A DNA stretch of 64,000 bases from contig OX637409.1 of the NCBI GenBank assembly GCA_951799425.1, forward strand, positions 16,037,460-16,101,459, given 5' to 3'. A model generated the notes under the pieces. That model worked only from the letters and a program-made list of their open reading frames with translations, was not told the origin of the DNA and made no database searches. A program made the position numbers and the translations under genes. Source of the DNA: Ilex aquifolium. Lineage: Eukaryota > Streptophyta > Magnoliopsida > Aquifoliales > Aquifoliaceae. Each line of letters starts with the position of its first letter. The first letter of the stretch is position 1. Shown here piece by piece: positions 44,306 to 55,400 of the stretch.

Positions 44306-45313
44306 TAATGGGACACTTTTGAGCAAAGGTTGGATTCAAACACGTGTCCTCGGCGCCGAGGGTACGTCCTCTACGATGAAGGCCACGTGTCCTCGGCACC
44401 GAGGGGGCATGACCTCTCTTATAGAGCCACGTGTCCTCGGCACCGAGGACACCCCTTGCTCCCTGATGGATCCATGCGTTCTATACAGTACAAGACTCAA
44501 GGCTAGTTGTGGACACGTCATCTCTTCTTCTAGAAGGGCCACTGACAGCTGTAGCCCATCAGTCTCAAAAATGGTCAATGAAATCATTTGCTTGCCTTCC
44601 CAATAAGGTCAGGATGGCAGAATGAACAAGACACTCCACCAAGGAAAGTCAGACACGTTGCATAAAGTACATGATGAGGGGTGAATAGGCAAAAAACCCC
44701 TGCTGACATGCGACAATCTCAGGCAAGCATTTAATGAACCCTCAGTTGATGGGACACTCTTAATGGCTAGGAAAGCCGAGAAGAAGGAGCATTAAATGCT
44801 CCAGGACCCGAGCATTTAATGCTTCAACATTGAAGAAAGAGCATTAACTGCTCGGGGGCTCGAGCAATTAATGACGGGGTTTTCCCCATGCAAAATAGGG
44901 GGCGCACTGCCCCATGTCTGGACACTATCTATTGTCTAGATCATCAGTAATGATGAGTCTCTGGTAGTATAAATAGCTCCCAAAAATACAATGCAAAGGT
45001 ACGCAAATTCATCTCTCAAGAACACAGTGTTTTCTTCTTCCCCTCTCTCAAAGAACTGACTTGATCGTCGGAGGGGATACGCCGGAAAACATTTCGACAC
45101 CCTTCTAACCCGATTTTCTGTGTACCAGGAACCCCCATTTCACCGCCGGAATCGATCGGACAACCCCTGAAGCAATTCATCACCACTCCTTAGCCCCTTT
45201 TGGCCCTCTCAACCCTTTCCTTGCCACGGGATCTTTGACACTCGAGGCGAATACGAGCTCACCAAGGGAGAGATCTGTCTTTTTCAACTATTGTGCGAAA
45301 ATCACCGCGCACA
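44306..45313 (+). repeat. 3' LTR of the second Gypsy element
   Basis: 1008 bp, starting TAATGGGACA (the first dinucleotide changed from TG) and ending GCGCACA, followed by CCGTT. It keeps intact CACGTG motifs at 44341, 44384 and 44428, where the 5' LTR has CACATG. Confidence 0.9.
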
Positions 45314-45318
45314 CCGTT

Positions 45319-47250
45319 TAATACTCCTTTCCGGTCTAGGCTACAAAACTTCAACAAGTAAACTGGAGGAGGTTTGGGGTTTGGAAATGGTTGATTCAAG
45401 TAAAAATGACACCGAACATGATGGACATATTGATAGAAGGCGGTCTTTCAAATTCGGCCATCTTACAGCAGTTGAACTAGTGTGAGGAATCAACCACTCA
45501 TAATATTATGTAGCACCGTAACCCATCAGTTGAAACATCTAAATCAGAGTAGAAAAGCTTGTCAATGCAGGCTACAAATGTTTCTTATTTCTTTTCTTTG
45601 GGAGGGAGGGAGGTGGGCTTGGCTAAGCATTCTAAAGGAATTATAACCATTTAGTCTACTAATACATAAGGGTAAAACCTGACATACAACACAATACACG
45701 TACCAAGTTTCTAGAATATTCAAAACACGCCTACAGAAAAATAAGACAGAGATTACATGATGGCAGAGTCCAGTATAAAGATTATATAATGCATGATAAA
45801 GTCTTTCTTGAGCTGGAAAAAAAAAAGGATTTCTCACAATGAATGAAGAGACAATAACAAGATGAAGCTAAGAAGTAGTCTGGAGGTAAAATATTGAGGA
45901 AAAAAAAAAAAATCGATAGTGCATATGAATTTTTGACCTAAGAAATCAAACTTTTACTTACTAAAGCTTGAATTTAAGAAAAGAAACTCCCTAGCAAGGA
46001 ATCACCACATCCTTAAAGAAGCCTAGGAAGAAGTCGTAGATGTTCCAATGACAACAAATCAATAACAGTAACATGACAATAATGCAGCATTCCGCCGTTT
46101 TCTGGCTTCATTTCATAGCCGAGTGATTGAAAGAAGCTTGTTTTGAGAGAAAAGGAGGACAATTGTACCCCTATTTTGCCAACAAATTTCTGGTATAATA
46201 CAGAAATCCACCAACCGCAACACTCACGTCCTTTTCCTTCCCCAGTCGCCAGAAGATGCCCTTTTCTTGGATGAACGAAGAATGTTTGCCATCAATTATA
46301 ATGAAATTCTTCAAAAATGCCTCCTGGCGATATTATATTCAAGATCAGGATCAACCCCTTTCACTATGTCAATGATAATGGTTATATTTGGAATTTCAGA
46401 TAATCAGTGGAAATTTCCAATACAACAGAAAGAGGGGCATTCCTACCAGAAGGGTTGTTAAGTGAAAACTGGTTTTCAATTCACGGATTGTCTCGATCGG
46501 CCAGCAAATTTAATTCCAGGTTCCATCTGCAACTGAGAGGGTAAATAGGGTTGAGCTTGGGAGGCCCAATAAATAATATAAAACATAACATACAATGTCA
46601 AAAAACAAAACGATAATTAATCAATTATCCGATAAGCTATCGATGGTACAAGAATTAATACTATAATTTACGGAGCACAATGTCAATAAACTTGAACAAT
46701 CGAATAATCAAATCAATCATGATTAAACACTCGGTCATTCCCGATAGCAAGTTAGGCATCATTCAGTGCATTTTCACAGTCATGTTCATCCCCTCAACGC
46801 CACGAACACGAATCACAGGCATAATCATGACATCGAGTGCACCTCACGCATGAGTAAAAAAATTTGAAGTATTTCACCAAAACAAACACCACCATGATTA
46901 ACGATGAGTCAAACGAAAATACGACCGAACATTGAATTATTAACATTTTGAACGAAATATCATTTCAGAACTCGAAACCAAACGATACCAAAATACGAAT
47001 AGGATGATATCAATAAAATAATCTTTTCCAAAGAGATATAAGGAATGTTTTTTTTTTTTTGTGCATAAATCACTTACTCGATTCCTTTATCTTTTTTTTC
47101 GTTTGAACAGAACCCAATTTCCTTAACCGATTGATATATTTATAGTTCAAAATATGTCGAACAACCTACTTCACTTCAACAAAATCGAACTTAACCTCGT
47201 AACTAAATCATCCTCTATTTTTGTTTCCTCGCTCTCTTGTTATGCTTGTC
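45319..47250. other. Low-copy-looking DNA without recognised gene
   Basis: Composition is mixed, and several 60-90 codon frames occur, none with a domain I recognise. CATTCCCGATAGC-like unique sequence runs to about 47000. It may include exons of an unannotated gene broken by the second Gypsy element, but I cannot support a model. Confidence 0.3.
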
Positions 47251-48128
47251 TCAGGGTGTGTTTGTTAATCCAAATTTAGCACTTAAAATGAATGTATTCA
47301 ACACTTATTAATTAAGCTCATTTGATAACCAAAATTTAAACTCTCTTAATATGTTAAGTACTCCTTAAAAATAAGTTATAATATTAAGTAGGAGATCCCC
47401 TACTTAATTCTGAAAGCTGAAAGCGCTCAGCAAAACCATCTTTAATAATATTTACAATATGACAATTATAGCCTAAAATATTTTAAAATCCTATTAAAAC
47501 CATAATTAGTCTTCTCTCCAAAACTCCTAACCTATCTATTCTCCTTGTAGATCTTTTTTACATACATAATTATAATTACACACACACAACTACACACACA
47601 AACGCACGCATTGCACACATTGCACACACACAATTACACACAGACATATGCACTGCACACAAACATAGTTACACACACACACACACACACACATACCTTC
47701 ACGGCGCACACACATATTGTTAATGAAATCTAATTTATTGTATTTTTTTAATATTATTTGATTATTTATTAGTTATTGTTCTTTTTTTTTATCAGATGTT
47801 ATTGTTCATTTATTGTGTTATTCAGATGTTATTTATTTATTTATTTTGATCAAATATTTGTTAAATGTAGACTACAATATAATAATAGTGATTATGATTT
47901 ATGTTATGACATATTTTATAAATATTTTCAAATTAAAGAGTGGAAGGGTAAAACTAAAAATTAATTTATTTTCAGACGTCAGCTCTGTGTAGTTATCAAA
48001 CAGTTTAGTTCAATTAAGTACTTAAATTTCAGTGGATACCAAACAGTTCACAAATTCAACATTCAGCTTTCAGCCTTCAAACTTCAGGTTTTAACTTTCA
48101 GACTTCAGTTTTATCAAACACCACCTCA
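47251..48128. mobile_element. Putative TIR element with CA-rich microsatellite interior
   Basis: The left end TCAGGGTGTGTTTGTTAA is the approximate inverse of the right end (on the other strand CTGAGGTGGTGTTTGATAA). The (CA)n-rich block at 47577-47712 lies inside. A target duplication is not obvious, so family (hAT is likely from the end sequence) and limits are tentative. Confidence 0.5.
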
Positions 48129-48489
48129 GTCATACACTTAGTACTCAAGTGTCCACCGCTTTTTGATTTTATCTTTACTTCTTCCCTACATTTTTTATAC
48201 GTTATTCATTTAGTGGAATGAAGTAAAAGCCTTTACAAAGTATAGTAGAATGTTTAGAAAACTTACGGAATGCTCAAAATTTTCCACAAATACCCCCATA
48301 TCATTCTATATTTTTCTCTTACTTTACTCGATAAATTTCAATCTAAATAAAATTTGTAATAATCAAATATTTTATAATTAAATCCTAACGTATAATTTGA
48401 CTTCAACTAACATTCGTATAATTTCTAAAAATATCATGAGATCCATAAAATCTTAATTATTTAATTTCTTTCAAGTCGAGACTTGATCG

Positions 48490-48677
48490 TCACAATCCAC
48501 CCACCTTTAAAAAATTTCGTCCTCGAAATTTATAGGTGATAAATTATACACTAGCTTTGATTGAGCACTTCAATATAATTTTATGCACCTAAAATTAATT
48601 TCTCTATTACTCACAGGTTGTCATCCTAAGTAATTAAACTTAGGACGGTCTACAGAATCTCAAGCCTAAAGCTCTGA
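48490..48677 (-). other. Remnant of the end of pol and polypurine tract of a Gypsy element
   Basis: Read on the minus strand, TTTCGAGGACGAAATTTTTT then AAAGGTGGGTGGATTGTGAC is the characteristic junction of the pol end, polypurine tract and 3' LTR start of plant chromovirus-type (Tekay/Del) elements. It lies only about 150 bp from a primer binding site, so nearly all the internal region is missing. Confidence 0.45.
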
Positions 48678-49196
48678 GACATTAGACATAGTAGCTGAGA
48701 ATCCAGACAAGTTCAGAGTTGTGGCACTTGCGGCAGGTTCAAAGGTCTTTCTTCTTACTAACCAGTCTGGTTCTGGATTAATTGGCAGATTTTCTGTCTG
48801 TCTGTTGCATTGGACTGGGACTGCATTGGGATGTTTTCTGGAATCTTGGGGCTGGAGTTATGTTGCAAAGCTTCTTGATTTTGCAGGCTTTCTATCTGCA
48901 TTGGTCCAAGTCTCAGGAGCTGATTGGAAGGGTCTCTTGCTGCATTGGTCCAAGTTTTCTATTGCAATCTGCTTGCAAGCTTTGCAAAATCTCTTTGCAT
49001 TGGTTCTGAAGGCATGATTACAAGTGTAGGACTAGCTTTATTTTTTGAGAGATCAAATACTGTAACTAGGAAAGCTTTAAACCATTGAAGGTTTAAAGCC
49101 AACTTTTATACTTTTAGAACTTTGTTCTTTGCTTCTTGTAAATTTTTCTTTTTGGAATAAAATTTCCCCTTTTCTTAAAAAAAAAAAAAAAAAAAA
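48678..49196 (+). mobile_element. Poly(A) retroposon, about 520 bp, with 16-bp target duplication
   Basis: AAGCCTAAAGCTCTGA occurs at 48662-48677 and 49197-49212. The inserted segment ends TGGAATAAAATTTCCCC, TTTTCTT and a run of about 20 A (49177 on). A long duplication and a 3' poly(A) are the marks of LINE-machinery (target-primed) insertion. No start of a LINE ORF is present. The body contains GCATTGGTCCAAG-like repeats three times (48805-48960). A 5'-truncated LINE 3' end, a SINE or a processed transcript fragment all fit. Confidence 0.8.
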
Positions 49197-49220
49197 AAGC
49201 CTAAAGCTCTGATACCAACT

Positions 49221-50467
49221 TGGTGTGTGAGAGGTCCAATGGACCCCTGGTTGGTGGGGTTGTACTCCTAAGACACTTACGAAGGCCTCGGTAAAATTTT
49301 GGGTCAATCTGATAATCAGATCGGTTTGTGGTGTGAAATATCTATTTTTCACTCCGGGGTTGATTTGACCTAGTTTTGAGTGATTTTCATCAAATGAATT
49401 ATATATTCACTCTTAAATAGGTTAATTGAGTATGTGTATGAAATTTTATTGAAAAATAATATCGTTTTATTTTTTTCTGTTTCAAATCAAAATGTTGAAT
49501 CAGGTAGGGTTTCACAATTCCGGAACAGGCGATGCTCTTCATATTTTCTTTTAAATTATTCTGCATGTTATTTATGATTGTTTGACATATTTTTAAATAT
49601 ATGATTGAGTGCTTTGATAATGGCTCGGAATTCGAACCTGGATTAGGGTTTTGAGTGTGGTTACGCACAACTATTCGAAATGACTGTATGGTTCGTATTG
49701 ATTGAAACACTGACATCCTTTTGATTGAAATGTAATTGCACATAGTTCGAATGGCAGATGGTTTACGTTCCAGGTTGAGGTCATAGAGGGTTTCTCATTG
49801 AGTTCATAAATGTCTGGATGGCCCAGTTGGTCTTCAGACTTGGGTATTGAACTTTGACTAGGGAGCCTCGGGGTGCAAGTCCCCCAAAAAGTTGGATCGT
49901 ATGTTCATATTGATCCTAAATGATCTATTAAGGTGTTGACCACCAATGTAGCACTGCACTTGAATTTTTGAATTCTCTTTTACAATTTTACTTAACTGTT
50001 ACTGTTTCATATGAAATGACGTTTTTATTTGTATATTTGTATCAAATGCTCATTTCGCTTTTAATCAATCATGCTAAACTATGTATATATTTTCAAACTT
50101 ATTTGCCTTGCATTGAGTCATTCTACTGAGTTGTTGATGTTCACCCTACGTTGTTCCCCTTTTCAGATGTGAGAAAGCAGAAAAACTTGTTCATAGTGTA
50201 CAGCCAGATATCTTATACAGTTTAGGAGATGTAATCAAAGTATGTGCTTGAAATAAATGTAACTCTGGACTGAGTGGTGTTTACTTATCTGACAAGCCAT
50301 GTAATAGTTTGAGTATAGTACATGTGTCATATCTGTGTTATACGTAATACTTGAATTTGTATATTGTGGATTGTTTACTATGCTATGCTGTAGTACTTTA
50401 ATGTTATTAAATGCTTTGCGGGTCGAGGTAACACCTTTCGCATGTCTAGCCGATCCGAGGTGTGACA
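49221..50467 (-). repeat. LTR of a Gypsy element, minus orientation, with adjacent primer binding site
   Basis: On the minus strand it starts TGTCACACCTCGGATCGG (50467) and ends CTCTCACACACCA (49221), followed by AGTTGGTATCAGAGCTTT, the initiator tRNA-Met primer site (TGGTATCAGAGC, 49206-49217 plus-strand complement). This fits the 5' LTR of a chromovirus-type element. I found no matching second LTR in the window; the 3' LTR start next to 48497 (TGTGACGATCAAG) looks different. Confidence 0.7.
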
Positions 50468-51007
50468 AAGCTACTTTCCATCCACCACCCCGTAGGTAAT
50501 TTGCTTTGTCAGTTGATTATAAATAGAATTTTGATTTTGATTTTATACTTTCTTATGGTCTAATTGAAATATGGAACCATTTATATACCAAACATTAGAA
50601 TGAGTATTATTAAGTAATACATTCCATTTTCATGCTTCATTATCACCAACCAAACGCAGAGTATTGGTCTAAGTGTAGTTATTGAATTAGTTATAAACTA
50701 TAATGTTAGATGTAACCCATTTTCAATATAGCTATTGTAGTCGGTTAGGTCTTTAGATTAGATCCTCAAATCAAGTCTAAATAATATTTTCTTTAAATGT
50801 TATTTTATTGTGTTTTAAATCAATAGTTATAAGTTATTCAAATTAAAATCAATGATTGCAAAATAAATTCTAAGTAGGATATCAAATTGAAACTGTAATC
50901 TTATCCCTCAATAATCTTAAATTCTAATGAAAGAGGAGCGTCATTTTAACTAATTGATAATTCAACCTGAGATTTTTATCAAAACTCAAATAAATTTACG
51001 TTTATTC
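50468..51007. other. AT-rich intergenic DNA
   Basis: No gene recognised. ACCAACCAAACGCAG near 50650 may be one end of another MITE. Confidence 0.35.
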
Positions 51008-51105
51008 TTCATTTGGTACGATGAAAAAATAGAAAGATGAAAAGTTGGATAGATAGATAAAACATCATATTTGGTAAAGAAGAAAAATAGGAAAGATGAA
51101 AAAGT
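51008..51105. mobile_element. End fragment of the Tourist-like family (third copy)
   Basis: CTTCATTTGGTACGATGAAAAAAT and AAACATCATATTTGGTAAAGAAG match the inverted right end of the elements at 27952 and 30870. It stops abruptly where the CACTA-type end begins. Confidence 0.55.
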
Positions 51106-51250
51106 CACTACAAGAATCGAGACTTTTAGTGGCCCAAAAAGTCGCCACTAACAGTTTTAGTGGCGATTAAAAATTCGTCACAAGCTCGCCAGTGTAGGTG
51201 TGCCACTAAAAATTACTAGTGATGAACTATAATTTATCACTAATTCATGT
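51106..51250 (+). mobile_element. CACTA (En/Spm-like) transposon end
   Basis: CACTACAAGAATCGAGACTTTTAGTGGC is a classic CACTA terminus with subterminal repeats (TTTTAGTGGCG, GCCACTAAAA). It seems to have inserted into the Tourist-like element. I found no matching opposite end in the window, so the element is truncated and the right limit is approximate. Confidence 0.65.
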
Positions 51251-51683
51251 GCATTAGTGATAAAATAAATGGTAACTGTTGATTGAACATTTCTCCATTA
51301 AAAGTAGTATATTCGCCACAAATCCATTGGGTAGTATATTTGGTTCTATTTACGGTGGGTAAAAGGGCAATGTCATTAATGATAGATAATAGGCTTTACC
51401 AAACAAAAAAATTAGATATATGTTGGGGTACACCAACTTTGCCCACAGCCTTTAATTTGTTCTCCAATAAGTTTGCCTTAATTTGATTAGTGCAAAGGAG
51501 ATGTAAATGAATGTGAAAATCAATAGAACAAAGTCCAAGGGGAAAAAAAATACAATTTCACATGGAAACAATTAGGTAGGCCTTCAGAAGTAATTTAATT
51601 AAACAAATAGAAGAAATAATTTCACACACAAAACAATTGAACAAAGTCCTATCCTATTCCCGAGGGAAGCTCTGCCACTATAA

Positions 51684-52105
51684 GGGCTTGTTTGTTATGG
51701 GGGTTTGGAGGGGTTTTGGTACATGGTTAGGGTATAAACCCCCATAAATCCATGTTTGACAACAATAAAGTAGGGATAGGATTTGAAACCCGGCCCGGTC
51801 ATGAAACCCACATACATGGGTTTCATGAAACCCAAGGAGGGGGTGGGTTTCATATGGGGGTTAAGGGGGTTTAAAATACAAATGACATTTATACCCTCAT
51901 ATATCCTATATATTTCATATATACAAATTAGTTAAAGGACAAAATAGTCATTTATATACAAATATATTATCACAATAATTATATACCCCTGCGCATACCA
52001 AACGTGGGTATGAACAGCATTGAATGTTGAATCCCATCTTTAGGTCAAACCCGGGTTTGGACAAGCCAATCCAAACCCATCCCAAAAAACATACCAAACA
52101 TGCCC
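51684..52105. mobile_element. Tourist-like MITE, 422 bp, TAA duplication
   Basis: TAA at 51681-51683 and 52106-52108; ends GGGCTTGTTTGTTATG and, inverted, GGGCATGTTTGGTATG. Inside are GGGTTTCAT/ATGAAACCC palindromes near 51800-51865. Confidence 0.8.
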
Positions 52106-52487
52106 TAAGAAGTCTTGATAAGACATAATCCTATTCCTAATATAATAAGACAAACTAACTCTATTCCTAATATAATAAGAAAAATTAATCCTATTCAAAT
52201 CATGGTTCAAAGTTGCGGTATCGGCTATCGACTCAGAGGGTCCTAATATACATCGGTCGTGGCGTCGCGGCGCGGTATCTACCGATATGCTCAAAACGCA
52301 AGATAGAAGCTCCAAAAAAATTTAAAAAAATTATAGAAAATTCTAAAAATAAAAAAATCATCATTCATGCATCATATGTCCACAATACATCCAAAAACAC
52401 ATTAAACATAATTAAAATGAAACATAAAATCGCTACCGAAAATAATTATCATTATCAATGTTCATTTAGGAACATATTGAGCCATAA

Positions 52488-55400
52488 TCATTGCCACATT
52501 GAATGACGATGAGGCTTAAAATTGTCGTTATTGTCTCTAAGATAATACAAATTAGGATATTGTCCACCATAAGGATAAGAGTACAAGTGTGAAAATAGGT
52601 CTAATTGGGTTGATTGAGTTGATTGGCTAGATGACTTATAATCAGAGTAGTGTGATTGTGGAGGTTGTACTGGCTGGTTCCCATACTGATAGTACCCAAA
52701 ACCGCGATATTCACGGCCACTACTAGCAGAAGACTGATCATATCCATAAAAGTTGACACTATCCGATGTCGTGTTAGAAGATCCATCATGATGTCTCTTT
52801 GGAACACGATCATAATAGCCACCAGTACTATTACTAGTAGATCTCTCAAGATGCGTAGGGCAATTGCCATAATGCCCAGCACTATTAGTACTAGTAGACC
52901 TCAGAAGTTACGAAGGGATACAATATCCATATGATCCATGTGCATAGCTAGATTTTATACCACTACTTTGATGATGTCCGTAAGACATGTATCCTTCATG
53001 TGATGTCAATCCCAAACTCTGCATATGATCATCAATATCTTGTCGACCAAGTGAATGATGGTGGCGTCTATTGGAATAATCATCACCAATGGAAGAGTTT
53101 AAATTCCTCCGTTGTTTCATTGCCCCTGGTTGATATCCATGATCTGTATCCTGTGTGACATAATAATTGTCTTGCCCCTGTGCCCATGACATACCGTCAG
53201 CTAGCTGAGTATCACCACCATCTCCAGTAGTCCCTCCACCACCACTCTTGTTGCCCTTATCATTATCTCCACCATGATTACTGATTAACACTTAAAGTTA
53301 GCATTTTATTATGCCGTTTTAAGACTAATTGTACTTTGATGGAGTTTAAGTGATGTCATTTCAGGCCCTAAACTGAACAAGGACTCAAGAACAACAAGTA
53401 TCACACTTGAATGTAACACCAGCACATTAGGACACAAAATTGGAGAAGCTTGGAGCACAGCCATAACATTCGAACGCCAACTCACGTTTGAACGTCCACA
53501 TTGAACTGTAGCAGACTTGACTGCTGAGAGAAAGCGTGTTGCAGCTAGGAAAGAAGACTCTGAAGCTCTGAGGCACTTGAGTGTCACGTTCGAACTCCAA
53601 CTCACATTCGAACGTGCACTTGAGTTGATTGAGGACCAGACTATTGCATAGAGTGTGGAACTGAACTTCACAGAAGACCACAGACCACTCGAGTGAGAGG
53701 ATCAGAGCACATCTGGCGTTCGAACGCCCATAAGGCAAAAACAGAGACAACGTTCGAACGCCAACTAACGTTCCAACGTTCTCCACAGACTGGCTGCAGA
53801 GTAGTTGGTTTTTCACTTAGACTTGGGCGGCATACACTATTCCTTCACCCCCTCTTGTCTCTTTCTCTTGCCTATAAATACTTTCATTGTTGAAGCACAA
53901 AGGAGGAAGTAGAGAGGTTAATGGAGGCTTATACTCCCACTCATATTGTAGATTTAACTTACATTTTCTTGTATGAAGTAGTTATTTTAGAGATTAGTTT
54001 GGCTTTAGTCCAACATCTTTTAACTTGTTATAAAAGTAGTTTTAGGCTTATGCTTTCACTTCTATGCATAGAAGATAGTTAGTTCATCTTTTGGTTGAGG
54101 AAGCAACCCTCCATTCCTTGGTTGAGGAAGCCACCCTCCAAATGTGACTAGCTTTCTTCTACTTTTATTGTTTATGTATTTCACTTCCATTGCTTGAGCT
54201 TCTTTCTTAGAGGAGTGAAACTCTTCCACTTTTCTAGAGCTTTACCAAAGCCGTGAAGGGTGGAACGTGATTCACTCATTCTTTATTAAAGATTGGCTCC
54301 TTGTTTATTGTTATTTCATTTTGTAAGTCCTCTACTTGGAGGGATGAACATCACCCATTTTTCTAGCTTTACCAAAGCCATGAAGAGTGAGTAGTTTATT
54401 ATTCACTCTTTAGTAAGAGGAGAAGGACATGTATAAATTATCCGGGAATTATATTTGTGCATTGTTCTTATGCTTAATGTTTATTTCTCCTTACTTATTG
54501 GATGATTGATTGCATCTAGCAAAGCTAAGGTACTTTGTATAACCGTGGGCTCTTTCTATGACACGGATGACTCTTGCATAAAAAGACTCATCGGTTCAAG
54601 GCAAGTACCCCGGCTAGATCTTCATGACTACCCTTCAATCCTCCCCATTATTGTGCTTCACTTAAAGAATAGAATATTAATGTCATGGTTGGATGTCTTG
54701 TAGAAACACTTGCTTGTTTGTAGACGGGTTAAGTCTCGGCACAGACAATTCTTGTAAACTTCTAGAAAGACATCGGAATCATGTTCTTAATTCTCACAGT
54801 CCATCTTTATCTTCTGATTAACTTGCTTTTGACACGGGAGTTAATTGAGTTACCAAGCACAAGTATAACAAACCGGATAATTAACTACATGTCCAGATCC
54901 TTGAACTAAAGAGTGACCCTTTTTCATTAGAGCTTATCTCCTATTTTGTTAAGAAAATTTTCTTGGAAAGAATCTTATATTCTGTCCAGGAAATCTCGCA
55001 CCTCACAACAAATCTCAAGGGTTACAATCAATAGGTCTCCACCACTACTTATCTCAAAAATACTAACAAAAGTTCCCTGTGGATTCGACTCCAGACTCAA
55101 ACCGGATTATTACTACAGCTTGACCGCCTGCACTTGGGTGTACACATTTCGGATTAAGTCAATTACTAGCATCATCATCATCATTACTACCACTGCCACC
55201 ACCACGACCACCACCATAAATATCAACAACATTATCATTATCATCAGAAGAAGAAGAATCACTAGAATTGACAAAAATTCTCATAGCCTTTTTACCCTTA
55301 TTGGTTGGCCTCGTATCTTTTCCAGATCTTCTAGTAGTGGCATAGTTGCTAGATGTTGGAGCCGTATTAATGTCACTTTCATCAATTTCATCTCGTCCAC

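Larger units (their letters stand above)
36223..45313 (+). mobile_element. Second Ty3/Gypsy element, Tat-like, internally deleted, 9.1 kb
   Basis: CCGTT at 36218-36222 and 45314-45318 is the target duplication. The LTRs at 36223-37231 and 44306-45313 differ at very roughly 6% of sites by eye, mostly transitions, so it is clearly older than the 14-28 kb element. Internally it keeps gag, a damaged protease, and the N-terminus of RT only up to the MDFTDLNR block. RNase H and integrase are gone. The 3' part carries a TRIM insertion and an antisense gene remnant like those in the first element. Confidence 0.9.

Noticed and set aside
52601..52934. Overlapping frames on both strands
   Set aside because: The phase that continues the transposase tail explains this region better.
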